Source: Aldrovandia affinis
Taxonomy: Eukaryota > Chordata > Actinopteri > Notacanthiformes > Halosauridae
NCBI GenBank assembly: GCA_029706075.1
Contig: JAINUG010000031.1
Span: forward strand, 186,001 to 250,000
DNA length: 64,000 nucleotides
Direction of reading: 5' to 3'
How positions within the stretch are numbered: position 1 is the stretch's first letter; the number at the start of each line of letters is the position of its first letter. The position numbers and the translations under genes are program-made. Below are positions 27,503 to 39,765 of this stretch, in pieces. The notes beneath the pieces are model-generated. The model was not told the DNA's origin, did no database searches, and saw only the letters and a program-made list of their open reading frames with translations.

Positions 27503-27917
27503 TATATTACAGTATCTAGATACAAAAAATTGCAAGCTAACCAGCTAGCTAGCTAGATATATAATAAACTAAGTACATTGTATAACATCAACACTAATCA
27601 AATATGAACAATAATACCACATCCAATAAAGAAATTCTATTAAATATATGAATTATTAACAGAGATGTACCAACACTACTGATTGTTATCCACCAACGTC
27701 AACTCCATGCGTCTCAACAAAAACAATTGCCTTACCTTGCCACAAGACTTCTTTCCCTCATTCTCAGTGTAATACAACGGGCGCCAAATACTTACCGTCC
27801 TTAAGAACGGATCTATTATCAGCTCTGCCTATTTGTCCTTAACTCAAGCATTGCAAAACTAAACAACAAAACTGGCCTTGGATCAGTATGTAAAGCCTAC
27901 AGTCAGCGGCTCTGACA

Positions 27918-28072
27918 CAGCGCCCTCTATTGAAAAGGAGAATATCCTCCACTATGTCCACAGGAATACGTCAATAGGAAATGTCATTATCACAAGCGAG
28001 ACACAGCCATTGAAATGCAATGGCAAATAAAGTGCAAACGGAGAACGCTCTCTCCTTCAATAGAGGGCACTG
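27918..28072. mobile_element. Candidate hAT-like MITE, 155 bp
   Basis: The ends are cagcgccctctattgaa (27918-27934) and, inverted, cagtgccctctattgaa (28072 back), 16 of 17 identical. CAG-G termini suit hAT elements. No eight-base target duplication is visible (ctctgaca against attagctc), so classification is tentative. Confidence 0.45.
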
Positions 28073-29580
28073 ATTAGCTCACTCTTTTTCCGATAGACAT
28101 TAGGTTATAAATAAATGTCAATTAATGATATGCATTGACAAAGGCTTTTAATGTTTTATTTGTACTTTTTTTTCCTATTTTTTTATTTTGAGGAGAACCA
28201 TTCTTCCCATCCTCTGAGGAGCTGCCCCTGACATACATCTATATATTTATATACTGCACAGTCTTATTATTGACTGAGTATAATAACAAAAATGATGTAC
28301 TTAATTGGCCAACAAGATTGAATAGATATGTGAAAAAATTTGCACTGATGTTCACATAGTTTTATCATGCGATAAGAGTCTTAAGATAGGGAGTGTGAAT
28401 ATTATATGCATGCTTAAAATGCTCCTGTCATTACTTATTTTCTGATATTAAAATGCTCCTGTCATTACTTATTCTTAATTATTAGCTGGACACATCCTGA
28501 CCATGGTTCCTGCAGTTATAGTAAAATTGGTTTATTAAAATAAACAGACCTAGAAAACAGGGGAGACGACAGGAATACAAAATTGCACATCAGCCCAGTG
28601 TTCAGTGTTCTGGCCAATGCATGCATATAAATGGAATTATACAAAGAGAGATTGTCTCCTTGTAGTTAGATGGGAGTTGGCTTTGAACATAACTAATGCC
28701 ATTGAGCTCAGAATGAGTCCATCTCTTTACAGATTAGGCAACTCCTTTTAAAAGAAATCCCATCAATTCCCAGAGATCACACTGTGAAAATGAATAGGAA
28801 TCAATTTTCAAAGGCCTCTTCAGATTCAGAAAGAGATCTATAATAAATTAAACTCTTTTCAGTTCACCACTAAAATATGTGAATCATTACAAATGTGACA
28901 AATATGATGTCTGCATTGGACATGCAACAACTCTACCAAGCTATTATGAAAATCCTCTTGCTGGGATAGAGCGCACCCCACATTGTTCCAACCTATGTTG
29001 ATCGCTAATTTCCTACTCTATTTTATTGTTCACCGCATGATTTTTAAACCAGCTGCAAATAAGCTGAATATGGTAAAACAGGTGTCTGATAGCATCCTAA
29101 AATAAACAGTCATTACATGTGATTATGTACAAAAGGAAGACATCACCTATTGAGACACAAGCGACTGCTGGAGCAGACAACACAGAGGGAGCACAGCGTT
29201 GACAAAAATGTTTCAATTTTGGGACTCTTGTTCATGAGGATTTGAGAAGTTAACTAAGGGTATAATCTTCTAATTAAAAACACTACCTATTGTTAAAATA
29301 CCCTTATTTACCCACATCTGTCTGTAAAACCACAAAACAAGACGCTAACAGACATCACTTTAGATATATTACCAAAATATACAATTTATTCATGACTTAA
29401 TTACAGTTTTCACATAGAAAATTCAAACATAAGGGAATTAATATGTTAAACGCAAGCACATTACAAATGACCTATGGCTGCCTGTCTAACAATACTACAA
29501 AATACTAAGAAAAGTGATTAGATGATATTCACCTGCATGCCTGCCTACAGGAAAGGAACATTTCTTCACTTTCTAAAGAC
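28073..29580. other. Intron; no gene recognised
   Basis: AT-rich, with a local tandem duplication near 28418-28471 (aaaatgctcctgtcattact occurs twice, about 37 bp apart). Nothing coding. Confidence 0.55.
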
Positions 29581-29584
29581 AGAA

Positions 29585-29760
29585 GCTGTGTCCCAAACCG
29601 CATACTACCCACACTCCGAGCACACATATCGAGTGTGCATCCATCTTGGAGTCGAAACCGAAGTATGGTAGTATGGCGCATTGATAGAGTGCCCGGATGT
29701 GCACTCTGTTTGCCGAGCAATATATTTATATTTAATATTTCGAACATGCATCGATGGGGA
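29585..29760 (+). repeat. Fragment of a fish DNA repeat
   Basis: Begins gctgtgtcccaaaccgcata and contains several internal inverted bits (cgagtgtgcat / gtgcactctg). The opening resembles the ends of fish Harbinger-like MITEs, but no right end was located. Confidence 0.35.
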
Positions 29761-29849
29761 AATTTGGGAAAACATCCCGTCACCCCTTTTGAGAAAACCA
29801 TCAGGAACAATTTTCTTCTAAATGGTGGACACTGGCAAGACTCGTAACA

Positions 29850-30055
29850 TCAGAGTTTATTTAGGTGAGTTTATTTAGGTGTGCCTTAGCAAAAGGGCAG
29901 AATATTTGGGGAATCAATAAGACACACCTAAATAAACTCTTGCGCAATCAATTGCCTTCAGAGGTCAAATAATTATTTGATTGGAGTCCACCTGTGCACA
30001 ATTAAGTCCCATCAAATCCATTTTGATTCCACAAAGTAAGAAAAATACCCACTGT
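29850..30055. mobile_element. Tc1 fragment with fold-back end
   Basis: The stretch caattgccttcagaggtcaa, then ttggagtccacctgtg matches the leader of the Tc1 at 7758 (around 8010-8060). To its left, agtttatttaggtgtg (about 29867-29882) pairs inverted with cacacctaaataaact (about 29924-29939). No transposase remains. Confidence 0.55.
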
Positions 30056-31211
30056 ATGGCTATTATACTAGGGTATGTCAGCAATATTTAGCTAGCTATA
30101 GCTAGCTACTTCAAGTACAGTAAAATGTTCCTATCTGGTTTGTTTACTATTTTTCTGAGTTTTTCCAGATAGTTCCTGAAAAGGTTGAAGGTCATGGGTC
30201 ATAGCTCACCACAAAATGCGTCCTATTACAGAACACAACTGTCCATTCTACCGTGCTTCCATCCTCCAGAGTGCATACTTTAAGCCTGAACTGAAGTTCA
30301 AACTCGGAAGCACAGTAGTTTGGAGCATGGGGCAGCTAATATTTTGCAGGAGGATGGTAGACACTTGTGTTATCTTGCCATGGGTGGGTGATTTCAATTG
30401 TTCTGCCTCACTCTTGAATTTCCTTTCACTAAAGCATTTATTTTTTAATATCTTACTCTCTATAAAAAATATAAAAACTCAAGATATTAGCCAACATTAA
30501 GAATACGTTTCCCAAAAAAGAGGTCATGGTGATCTGGGGGAAAAAATTGGGAGCTAACCCTTGCAGTTCCATTAAAATTAATTCCATTAAAATACATTTT
30601 TATACTACAATGTGTGTGCGATTATTGCTACTATCCATTAAATATAGTAGTACAGTAGTCTACTTTTTTTTTTTTTTACAAACTTGCTTTAGAGTGGGGA
30701 CTTTTTAGTTGTGCTTCTGGGGAGCTACAGAGAGTTGGAAGTGCACTGTGATTTTGGGACGAAGCAGCCAGCTTTGACTGACAGTGCGTAGGTTTTTGTG
30801 CTGTGAGATAAGCTTTTTCCCTCACATAAAGCCGCCAGTAAGTAAACAACAGTGCTGGTGACAATTTTTCTTGCTTGTAGTGACTTTTTAAAATTACCAT
30901 GAACATCATACACTGATATGTACCTTATATGAATAATGGGAATGCCCAAGAGGAAAGGTTTCTGTCTTTGTCAGGCATTGTCTCTTGCGCTGTACATTTA
31001 TTTTGGTTGATTGAATGGGAAAGGGAAAGTGTAAAGTATTAATTTCAATATATAATTTCCTAATGCAATTTTCTATTACAGAAAATAGTCAAAACAATGA
31101 AGAGCCAGTAGGCTGAAAATGCCTATGAAAGAGAGCAACATTTAGATGCTTGTGACTAAATAAAAACAGTTAAATAATTACAATCTTATGAATAAATGTT
31201 TTCATATGACA
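30056..31211. other. Intron; no gene recognised
   Basis: Contains a tagctagctatagctagcta palindromic patch near 30090-30110 and a T-run at 30664-30677. No exon or element ends recognised. Confidence 0.5.
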
Positions 31212-31291
31212 CGAAAAAAGCAATGGCTGAAAACAGAAATTCCCTTTAGACTTACCATGGGAATTTCTGTTTTCAGCCATTGCTTTTTTCG
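31212..31291. repeat. Perfect 33-bp hairpin, 14-nt loop
   Basis: Arms 31212-31244 and 31259-31291 are exact reverse complements; the left arm runs cgaaaaaagcaatggctgaa, then aacagaaattccc. The 14-base loop spans 31245-31258. No TA or longer duplication flanks it. RNA from either strand would fold into a pre-microRNA-sized stem-loop, but nothing shows that it is processed. Confidence 0.9.
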
Positions 31292-31679
31292 CAATTATTT
31301 TACTGCTTGACATGTCATGTGAGAGCTGTTTGGACACTCATATAAAGCCTCCATGTCAAAGACAGTACAGTTTACAAAACAAGACCAAAAAATATATTTT
31401 AAAAATGTATAAAAAATATTATTATATTAAAATATTATGAAAATAAAATAAATTCAAAACTAATTATGTTCTTTGGTCCACGTTGCATTTTGAGAATAAA
31501 ATACTTCTCATTAAATTTTTCTTTGAAGACTGCAAGAGTACACTCAAGAAATTGGAGCAATTCATATTCACATCCAAAGTAATATCCATTGTACATAGTA
31601 CTGTTAAAAATCTACATTTTTATTAGTTCATTAAGATATGCAATCAAAACATTAACACACGCTAAAATAAACGGCTCAC

Positions 31680-32000
31680 TATATGAGGGAGTTGAGTAAG
31701 AATGATCAACCCCCTACAAAGGAATCTGGGGGAGAATGTCTCATTCCACTGCAGGAGCTGATGGCAGAGAATGGGCCTGCCCTCAATGGCTGGAGTAGAA
31801 TAATCAATCAGTCAATCTAGTGGAGCAAATGGAGAAGAATATCTCAAACACAGGAGCTGGTGGAGGGCAATTAATTAAGTCAACCTAGCTTGCAGAGTAT
31901 ATCAGCTCAATACCCCTGGAGCTAGTGGATGGTAGCAGAACTGGAACAACGTAACCCTCTACAGGAGCTGGATGAGAAGAATGATGTAACCCCCACAGGA
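31680..32000 (+). repeat. Degenerate minisatellite, block 1
   Basis: Units of about 35-50 bp built on caggagctggtggag..gaatgtat-caacc recur five or six times with many changes (for example gcaggagctgatggcagaga, cacaggagctggtggagggc, ctacaggagctggatgagaa). Related to the block at 33180-33520. Confidence 0.55.
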
Positions 32001-32306
32001 GTGTATTGCTGAGTTTTTACACCGGAAGATGATATATTAAAGATGCATTATGCAACAATTCCACATACTAACAACCTGTAATGTCAACATTTGGATTAAA
32101 ATGGGAAGAGGACAAGTTATTTTGAATAAACGGAGGGACTGAAGTTTGAATGGAACACTAAACGATGATTGTTAGGTGCATTATTGGAAAGCAAAATAAT
32201 ATTAGTAGCTATCTAGCTAGCAAGTTATCACTTTGAAAGATGACTGCTGTGTTTAGTGGAGAACTATATATATATATATATATAGTGGAGAACTGTATAT
32301 ATATAA

Positions 32307-32866
32307 TGTGGCATCCCAAGGGGCTGCACCGGAAAATGGCTGCCTGGCCCTTTAATTCTTGGGAGCCACTGGAGGAAACCGAAAAACTTCATTCCCCAGC
32401 AGCTTGCAGTCCTGCACCTGAATGAAGTTAAGCGTTTGGGACTACGGACAGCTGAAGGCCGTTTGGAGGCCTGTTTAAAGGACTAATACATGTCACATAG
32501 GGGAGGGAATAGGTTGGTGTGTCGGAGTAGTGGAGAGTGTGTGAGATAATTATTTTGACGTAAAGTATTGTTTGGATTGTGTTTTGACCTGGATTGTTTG
32601 AGAACCCTGCTTTGTGTACCGACTTGTGGACTGCCTGAGGAACTGAACTGGATTTGTGGACTGGATTACGGACAACGACGACGAGATAAGGATTGTGGAC
32701 TTTATGTGTTTTGGATTCCCCCGAATACCCTGCCCTTTGTTTTGTTTGTCGAGATTCGTGTAATAAATTATTGTTTTGTTTGTAATACTGCCTCCTCCAG
32801 GTTATTTAACTTGCCTACACCCTCTGCAAGGTCCGTGAGTGTTGCCCAACCACTAGGGATACCACA
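32307..32866. mobile_element. Solo LTR of an LTR retrotransposon
   Basis: A 560-bp unit starts tgtggcatccc and ends gggataccaca, so its tips form the short TG..CA inverted repeat of an LTR. An AATAAA lies at 32762-32767, in the position of an R-region polyadenylation signal read on plus. No primer-binding site, gag or pol follows, and no second copy is seen. The flanks are TA microsatellite, so a target duplication cannot be read with confidence. The superfamily is not clear. Confidence 0.65.
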
Positions 32867-33179
32867 ATATACAGTATATATATATTGTATTGTTCTAGGT
32901 TTGCTCATAATGTTAGCCTAGTTAGCTAACTCACATTGCCTTACAACGTTTTGCTAATTTTTGGTTTTGGGTTTGGTTCCAGAAAACGGCTAAACGGATC
33001 GGTTTGAGAGTGAAGGAATATATTGTACAGGGCTATCTGAGGAGATCTGTCATATTTCATCCAAATAGGTGACAAAACAGCTAAGACGAAGATAGGAGAT
33101 ATTTGTGGATTTGAATGGGAGCCATTCTCAAAACCCACCGGCAAAACCCTAATGATTGACAAGAACAGCCCTGAGAAAG

Positions 33180-33520
33180 AGCTGATGAAGGGATGAAGGG
33201 ATGGACCCCTTACAAGAGCAGGTATGGTAGAATCAATCAACCTCCCAAAATGAGCTGGCAGAGGAAAATGCATCAACCACCAAAAGCAGGAGGTGGAGGA
33301 TAATATGATAGATGCATAAAGAATCTGATGAAGTACAATAGATGGGCCCCTACAAGAGTGAATGTAGTAGCACCAACTGAGAGTCCAAAGGAGCTATATC
33401 AACACCCGAAAGTAGCTGGTAGGGAAGAATATATCAACCTCCAAAAGGAGCTAGTAGAGAAGAATGTATCAACCACCGAACAGGAGCAAGTAGACAAGAA
33501 ATTAGCTGGAGAATAGCTGG
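33180..33520 (+). repeat. Degenerate minisatellite, block 2
   Basis: About eight units of roughly 33-45 bp, clearest at the right end, where aaggagctagtagagaagaa and tgtatcaaccacc follow a near copy starting at 33410. The unit is that of 31680-32000, with the solo LTR and about 600 bp of other DNA between the blocks. Short peptides read from it are not taken as coding. Confidence 0.6.
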
Positions 33521-34114
33521 ACCTCTCGGGATATTGGCAAAAAGAAGGGCTCACTTGCTCACATAACCCTATGTTGTTGGTTATGTAGAATAACTTCACC
33601 TTATAGGAGTTTGGTGAGAAGACTGACTTGAGCGCAAAATATTTGGTAAAGGAAGGTAGTTGCCAGTGGTAACCTCTCTGGTGAATGACAAGCATATGGG
33701 GAGAGACACAAACACCAGTGTCTCACGAGCCAGACAAGCCCAGACTAGCAAGAAGCCCTTAGTGGCAAAATAATAAAAAAATGACCCAGGGGGAGCAGAG
33801 GGGAGCGCAGACACTTGCAATATATAAGAAAACACCTAACAAATCTGCAGATATGAAGAGCTAACAAAATGGTCATCTCTCATTTTATTATACGCTACCT
33901 CTTTGAGCTGCAAATGAACTTTCCTGCAGGACATATGCTTTCATATGAATTTGGGGAAAAACTAATATTCTGGATATACACCTATAAATCCCAAAGGACC
34001 AAAGATCAAACATACAGTAAAGGTGGTTTTGTCATGCATCCATATCAAAACCATCTTACATAGTCAATAATAGTAAGTCAATGTACAGAAGTACAAACAA
34101 CAACACTGTTTTAC
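33521..34114. other. Contactin 27-kb intron, 5' end; no gene seen
   Basis: Nothing recognised up to the donor of the 34115-34210 exon. Confidence 0.5.
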
Positions 34115-34210
34115 CTCCAGAGTGGGATGGGGGTCCACACAACAATACCACTCCCTGTCCTTCGCGAACGGACACGGAACTTCTCCTGTGCGTCTTGAAG
34201 TTCTCCAGGA
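34115..34210 (-). CDS. cntn3-like: Contactin exon: start of Ig domain 2
   Basis: The exon is 96 bp, with acceptor ttccccccag before 34210 and donor gtaaaa after 34115. It enters with two bases of a split codon and reads [20 protein letters not shown], then [11 protein letters not shown], leaving in phase 1 so that the next exon at 6943 completes [29 protein letters not shown] is a contactin signature and LLC carries the first Ig2 Cys. Human contactins read [19 protein letters not shown] here; Ser replaces the second Pro of PPP. This is the most 5' exon that I can identify. Confidence 0.95.
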
Positions 34211-34423
34211 CTGGGGGGAAAGGGAATACAGAACAGAAAGCACTACCGCGTTAAGTAAATGGTAAATCAAAGCAGAATCTTGCAGAATCTACAATGAAAC
34301 AACAAAAACATTTTTCGAAAGGTTTATTTGGAGTTAATACACCATGGCAGCATTAGCTGAATTGCAGCGTACATGCATAAATAAATATCATACACATCAC
34401 TATATCATACACAAGAGTACATA

Positions 34424-34475
34424 CAGGTAACGGCCAAAATAATGAAAACACCAACATAAAGTGTCTTAACCGTCA
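34424..34475 (+). mobile_element. Tc1/MITE terminal fragment
   Basis: The stretch acaggtaacggccaaaataa, then aaacaccaacataaagtgtc matches the end of a common fish Tc1-type repeat. The adjacent text does not continue it. Confidence 0.45.
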
Positions 34476-37400
34476 CCCTCTATTTTGTGCATTCATGCCT
34501 ATTTGGACATACCCAAATATAACAGTTCATCACTCAAGAACTGTGGTGGCCACATTCCTACATTTGGTATAGTTTGAAAGGAAACACATTGTAGTTTATA
34601 GCTGTGTAAATGCTCAAATAGCATGTGGACACAACACATCCCAAAAAGATCAAACACAGTAATACAGTAAAGTAGGCTTTTATAGTTTTCTTGTGTAGCA
34701 TATCAAGTTTGAAAAGCAATAAATGAGTTACATTTCATGATACATTTCACCTGTGGATTTTTGTGCATACCTTCCCCAATAGGTAAAGTAAGTCTGTGCA
34801 AAACAACAGACTCAAGGACTCATGAACTAGAGGCATTTAAGTGAGTGGTGTCACCGGTGGTCTCCAAGTGTCCCAAAACCTATGCAAGGTGGCCAAATTG
34901 GCCCAATGATTTCTACTCACTTCTGTGACACTGGGAAACATACTAAAACCTTTTCATGAGTATAAAACAATTTTTTATCACCAAAACCATTACAGATTGT
35001 TCTTTTGCTCACAAAACAGATACTAATCTGACAGCTCAAAGTGTCTGCTAATGTCTGCAAGTGGCACAACTCACTTCTGTGACACCGAGAATCACACTAC
35101 AACATGTTGTTGCCTATGAGACACACACCAGTCAAACAAAATAATTGGATAGCAACAACAGAAGTCTTTTTTCCAATGGTAAAAAAGTAACCAACAGGAA
35201 TTTACCATTATCATCATCAAAAAAACCAACAGCTGTCAAAATTTGCAAAAGAAATAAAATATATCAAAATATTTCACCAATATAAATAATATATAATTAT
35301 AACTATAATATATAATATATAAATAATATAACAAACTTGTTTAGCCAAGATAAAATTGCACTTGCACTTGGAAATTGTCTTGCACAAAACTATTTACAGT
35401 GTCAGTTAGTGTTTTTTTAGTCAGGCAACACAAGAAGGATATTGTTTTGTGCCAGCCATTGAAGCAATCTCTTTTTTTCCCCCTTAGTACAATTCTTTGT
35501 ACATTTTCGGTAAAATACAAAAGCATAGCAAATGCTTGACATGGTCCTCAACAATAACTACAAAAAAGTGGATTCATCGTGGCCACAGACACAGACACAT
35601 TCTTCACATAGTCTCATGCATCAGTCATCACAGATGTGCTTTAAACAAAAAAAGATGTAATGTTAGATCATGCTACACACATGCATTTGAATGATCCCTA
35701 GATCAATTCAGGTTCTCTCACAAGCTCTCTCACATGTTCTCTGAGGAAATGTGCAGTATTATTGGATAAAAGCTGACAGATTTATGCTTGAGTTCTTCAC
35801 ATTTGTTTTTTCCTCTCAGAGAGAAAGAGCTGGGAAGAGCTTCCCTGAGGATGACCAAAACAGAGTGGTGGAACTGTCAATGAATATAACAGAAGCAAAA
35901 CTAAAGGGAGCTTTGTTTTTGAAAGGAACAGGTTCATTATACACCTCATTATATATTCCACACCAAAGAACTGCTAGCTAATCTTGTCTTAAAAAACACC
36001 TTTCCAGGAAATCTGCCATCCCACAATGCAAAACCTATGGGAAAATGCATTGTGGAGATAATATTATATATAGATTATATAATATAACGTATGTACCACA
36101 TAATATAGTAATCACACATCCCCAAGGATAATGATTTTTTTCAACTTATGATCACAATCACTCTCACAAGATAATATTTTCAGGTGTATGTTATTGTTCA
36201 TTTATTTGTTTTATCATTTATTTTTGTTATTTTCTTTTATGCTTTTTTTGAAGCAGATACTGGAACAATCAAGGATGTGGTGAAATGAATTACATCAGAA
36301 AATCTGGGTGTCATCACAAAGATTCACTGAATCAGAGATGATTTTTGACATTTTAAAATGTGCCAATTGATGAAAGGAAAACCTTGTACTCTATGTTTAC
36401 TGGCAGAACAGAACTACGTCTGGAAATCACTAGCTTTATCCTGAAGTCCACTTCAGCTTAAATAATAATCCTTTCCCAATTCAGTGATTAAGTGTTGTCT
36501 CAATGCAATGGTGTGATTGTGATGGAGATGCAATATTAGACTATACATACTGTCAGTAAAAAGCATTGAGAAAGAAACCATTGAGTGTTATTTTCACCCA
36601 AAGCCCCTCTGAAATGCAGAAAACATGCAGAAAACGAGAAATATAAGTGTAATTCACACATGAATGACTTTAATGGCTCCAGTAGTTATCAGGTTTCCTT
36701 TGTGTCTCATTCATCACTTTCACTGGCAAAAGCATTACAAAGCAATTCCGAAATGGTTTATAAACCAAAATTACCGTTTTATTGAAACTAATTTATGTTT
36801 GACAATTGATGGGAAACAATAACAAGAAGGAACGGCTTCCCATATTCCCCCTGCTACTGTTGAGCTGTGCATTCCGGTAAAGGTAATTTTGAATATACAA
36901 TAGACTCTTCATTGATGAGCTTTCAAAAGAGTCTCGGGTGGGTCCAGAATAAATACATTCAAATCAGGAACTTCTCCAAGCCCTTCTAGAGCCAAAAACT
37001 AGTGTTTGAATGATAAATATTTGTATACCTGAGATGAGAAGAGCGGGGATTGCAAACAGATAAAAAGAGTGGAATCTGCTTTCCCTCATAATTTTTTCTG
37101 AAAGGGAGTTCAATTTCGTTGTTTAGCAAAATAACTGCTAATAATGATAGTTGTCATAGCCATGGGGAAAAATCATTTTAGTATACAGTACACTTTTGTT
37201 CCATTCTGGTCAGTAAAGAAAAATATTACAGGGTAGATACATGAACGTGATTGGATAGCATGAGAGCAAAACAAAATCGCATTGATTTTCACTAAAGAAA
37301 GCTGTGCATCTTCTGCTGAATAAAAACAAAAATAACCGGTGATATCTGTAAAGAGGATGAGATCATGCATTTCAAATGCACATGTTGTACCAATTGGGTT

Positions 37401-37910
37401 AATTAACCTTAATTAACCTTGCTCTGTTATACACTCCATACTGCTATGTCACCTCAAGCAATGTAGCAGGAATAGGCTTTCTTCCAGGGCAAATCAATGG
37501 TAAATCTCCAGCACTACATCCACCTCCCTTTGAAACAAGATTGCTGATTAGTTCTGCTTCAGGAATGGATTTAAATGGGAAATTACTAGGCTCACTGATT
37601 TATGAAGAGTACTATAAGGTCAGCTAATAAATGTCATATTGGCTATGGGACAAGTCTATTAAGGGGCTGGCTTTAATTATTTCTTAAAACATAAATCTCC
37701 TTTTAACCCTGCAACAATTTTGTTAATAGCAATTTTAATCTCTTTAGCCCTATTAGAAAAAAAATGTGATTCAGCAATTGAGAGTTCATTTCTGTGCATG
37801 TCAGTGATGAAACCTTTTCTCCAGGGATCTCTATAACAAAATAGTAAAAACGTAGGACTTGTATTTCAGCCATCATAGATAATTTAATATGATTATATAT
37901 ATATATATAT
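34476..37910. other. Intron right of the Ig2 exon; no gene recognised
   Basis: Long AT-rich stretch without recognisable repeat ends. A small hairpin (cccacaatgca .. tgcattgtggg-like) lies at about 36021-36055. I looked for the contactin Ig1 exons here and did not find them. Confidence 0.5.
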
Positions 37911-39765
37911 ATACCTTTGTCAATTTCAATTTATATGAGATAATTTAGAGAGAATTGTGAGATTATATATTGTGAGATTATATATATATATAAAATTGTG
38001 ACATATATATATATATATTGGCACCCTTGCACGTGTTATATAAACATCGAACAAAAAGTTCGGAAACTTGTGTTTGGTAGATTATTTCTCTGTTATTCTT
38101 GGCAATAAATTGTATACCGTTGGAAAGCCTGTTTATTTCCCTTTTAAATGGTGCCCCATTTGTAAGGAACATGCATTTGTGGGATGAGCAGCACAGCTGA
38201 GTATGTGGGTTGCGCCCATGAAAAATGTGGATAATTGGATGATTGAAGTCTATCAGTAACAAGGAAGAAACAAGACATATTGGCAATTTTACAATTTATT
38301 CATTTAACAAACAGTCAGGAGCCTCAGTAGCGTCTGGAAGAACCATAGACAGCCACAACAGCCTGGCACCTCCTCCTCATGCTGGTCACCAGCATGGTCA
38401 CACACTGCTGTGGGATGGCATTCCACTCCTCAACCAGGATTTGTCGCAAGTCAGCCAACGTGGTTGTGTTGGTCACTCTAGCACGAACAGCATGCCCAAG
38501 CTGATCCCACAAGTGTTCAATTGGGTTGAGGTCAGGACTGTTGGCAGGCTATTCCATTCTCTCTACTCCCAAATTCACCCCGCTCTGTGGGGGCGAGCGT
38601 TGTCATCTTGGAGGATGGAGTTCGGTCCCAGACTGTGGAGATATGGGATTGGCACTGGTTGCAGAATCTCATCGCGATACCTCTCTGCATTGAGATTGCC
38701 TCCAATGATGACAAGCCTCGTTTTGGAGTGATGGAGATGCCGCCCCACACCATCACACTGCCTCCACCAAAAGGTCTTACTCTATCGGTGCAGCAATCAG
38801 CATAGCGTTCTCCCCGTCTTCTCCACACTTTGACCCTACGATCCAACTTCCGTAGGCAGAATCTGGACTCATCGCTGAACATAACGTTCCTCCACATGTT
38901 CAGGTTCCAGTGCAGGTGTTGCCGACACCAGCACAAACTGGCCTGATGGTGAAGGGCAGTCATGGCAGGCATCCTGGCAGCCCTATGAGCCCGGAGATTG
39001 GCTGCGTGCAGTCTGTTCTGGATTGTCTGGGCCGAGAGCCGTGTGCCATATCGTCCTGCAAACCTTGACTGCAAATCTGTAGAAGACAGCCTACAGTTCT
39101 TAAGTGCTGAAAGGGTGAGGAACCGGTCTTCTTGGGGTGTCGTCTTCTTGGGACGCCAACTTCGCAGTCTGTCTCTGACATTCCCCGTTTCATGGAACTT
39201 GGCCTTCAGTTTGGAGATTGGAGGTACGAGGGCTCACTCCAAATAATGCCGCAACTTGCTTTTGCGGAACACCAGCTTGAAGTTGCCCTATCGAGATCAG
39301 ACAAACGTGGCATGCCGATTCTTGGAGCAGACACCAATTGACAACTGTAGCAGGGCCCATGCTCACAGGTGCTGCCAATCAGGTGCCAATCAGGCACCTG
39401 ATTGTCAGCACCTGGGGGTACCGGAAGCTCAAAACAAGAGTCAATAGCAACAGCAGAATAATCTGTTTGGCATTGGCAGAGAAGATTTGGCAAATCTTTT
39501 ATGGGCGCAACCGACATACTCAGCTGTGCTGCTCATCCCACAAATGCATGTTCCTTACACATGGGGCACCATTTAAAAGGGAAATAAACATGCTTTCCAA
39601 CGGTATACAATTTATTGCCAAGAAGCATTGCTACAACAGATAAATAATCTACCAAACACAAATTTCCTAACTTTTTGTTCGATGTTTATATATATATATA
39701 AATATATATATAATCTCACAATTTTCTCTAAATTCTCTCTTATAAATTGAAATTGACAAAGGTAT
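37911..39765 (-). mobile_element. Tc1-like element with long terminal inverted repeats
   Basis: The outer tips atacctttgtcaatttcaat (37911 on) and its inverse (to 39765) begin arms of about 260-315 bp: 37911-38225 and 39500-39765. The arms include TA tracts and inner text such as gaacatgcatttgtgggatg. The left arm has about 50 bp more TA-rich sequence and a ggcacccttg insert. The transposase lies between on minus. Confidence 0.85.
38324..39313 (-). pseudogene. Tc1-like transposase of the long-repeat element
   Basis: The start at 39313 gives MPRLSDLDRATSS, followed by a frame change; QKQVAALFGVSPRTSNLQTE is the helix-turn-helix (about 39262-39200). A 180-codon frame from 39074 carries RYGTRLSAQTIQNRLHAANL, then RNVMFSDESRFCLRKLDRRV (first catalytic Asp) and FGGGSVMVWGGISITPKRGL. 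Another frame holds the last block, LNPIEHLWDQLGHAVRARVT, and the end MRRRCQAVV to the stop at 38324. At about 330 codons it is family-sized, but at least three frameshifts disable it. Confidence 0.85.

Noticed and set aside
33328..33516. Short plus-strand peptide with repeated ELVEKN / KELYQ units
   Set aside because: It is a reading of the minisatellite and no start or splice context supports translation.
38243..38731. 162-codon frame on plus
   Set aside because: It is the antisense shadow of the Tc1 transposase on minus and part of its terminal repeat.
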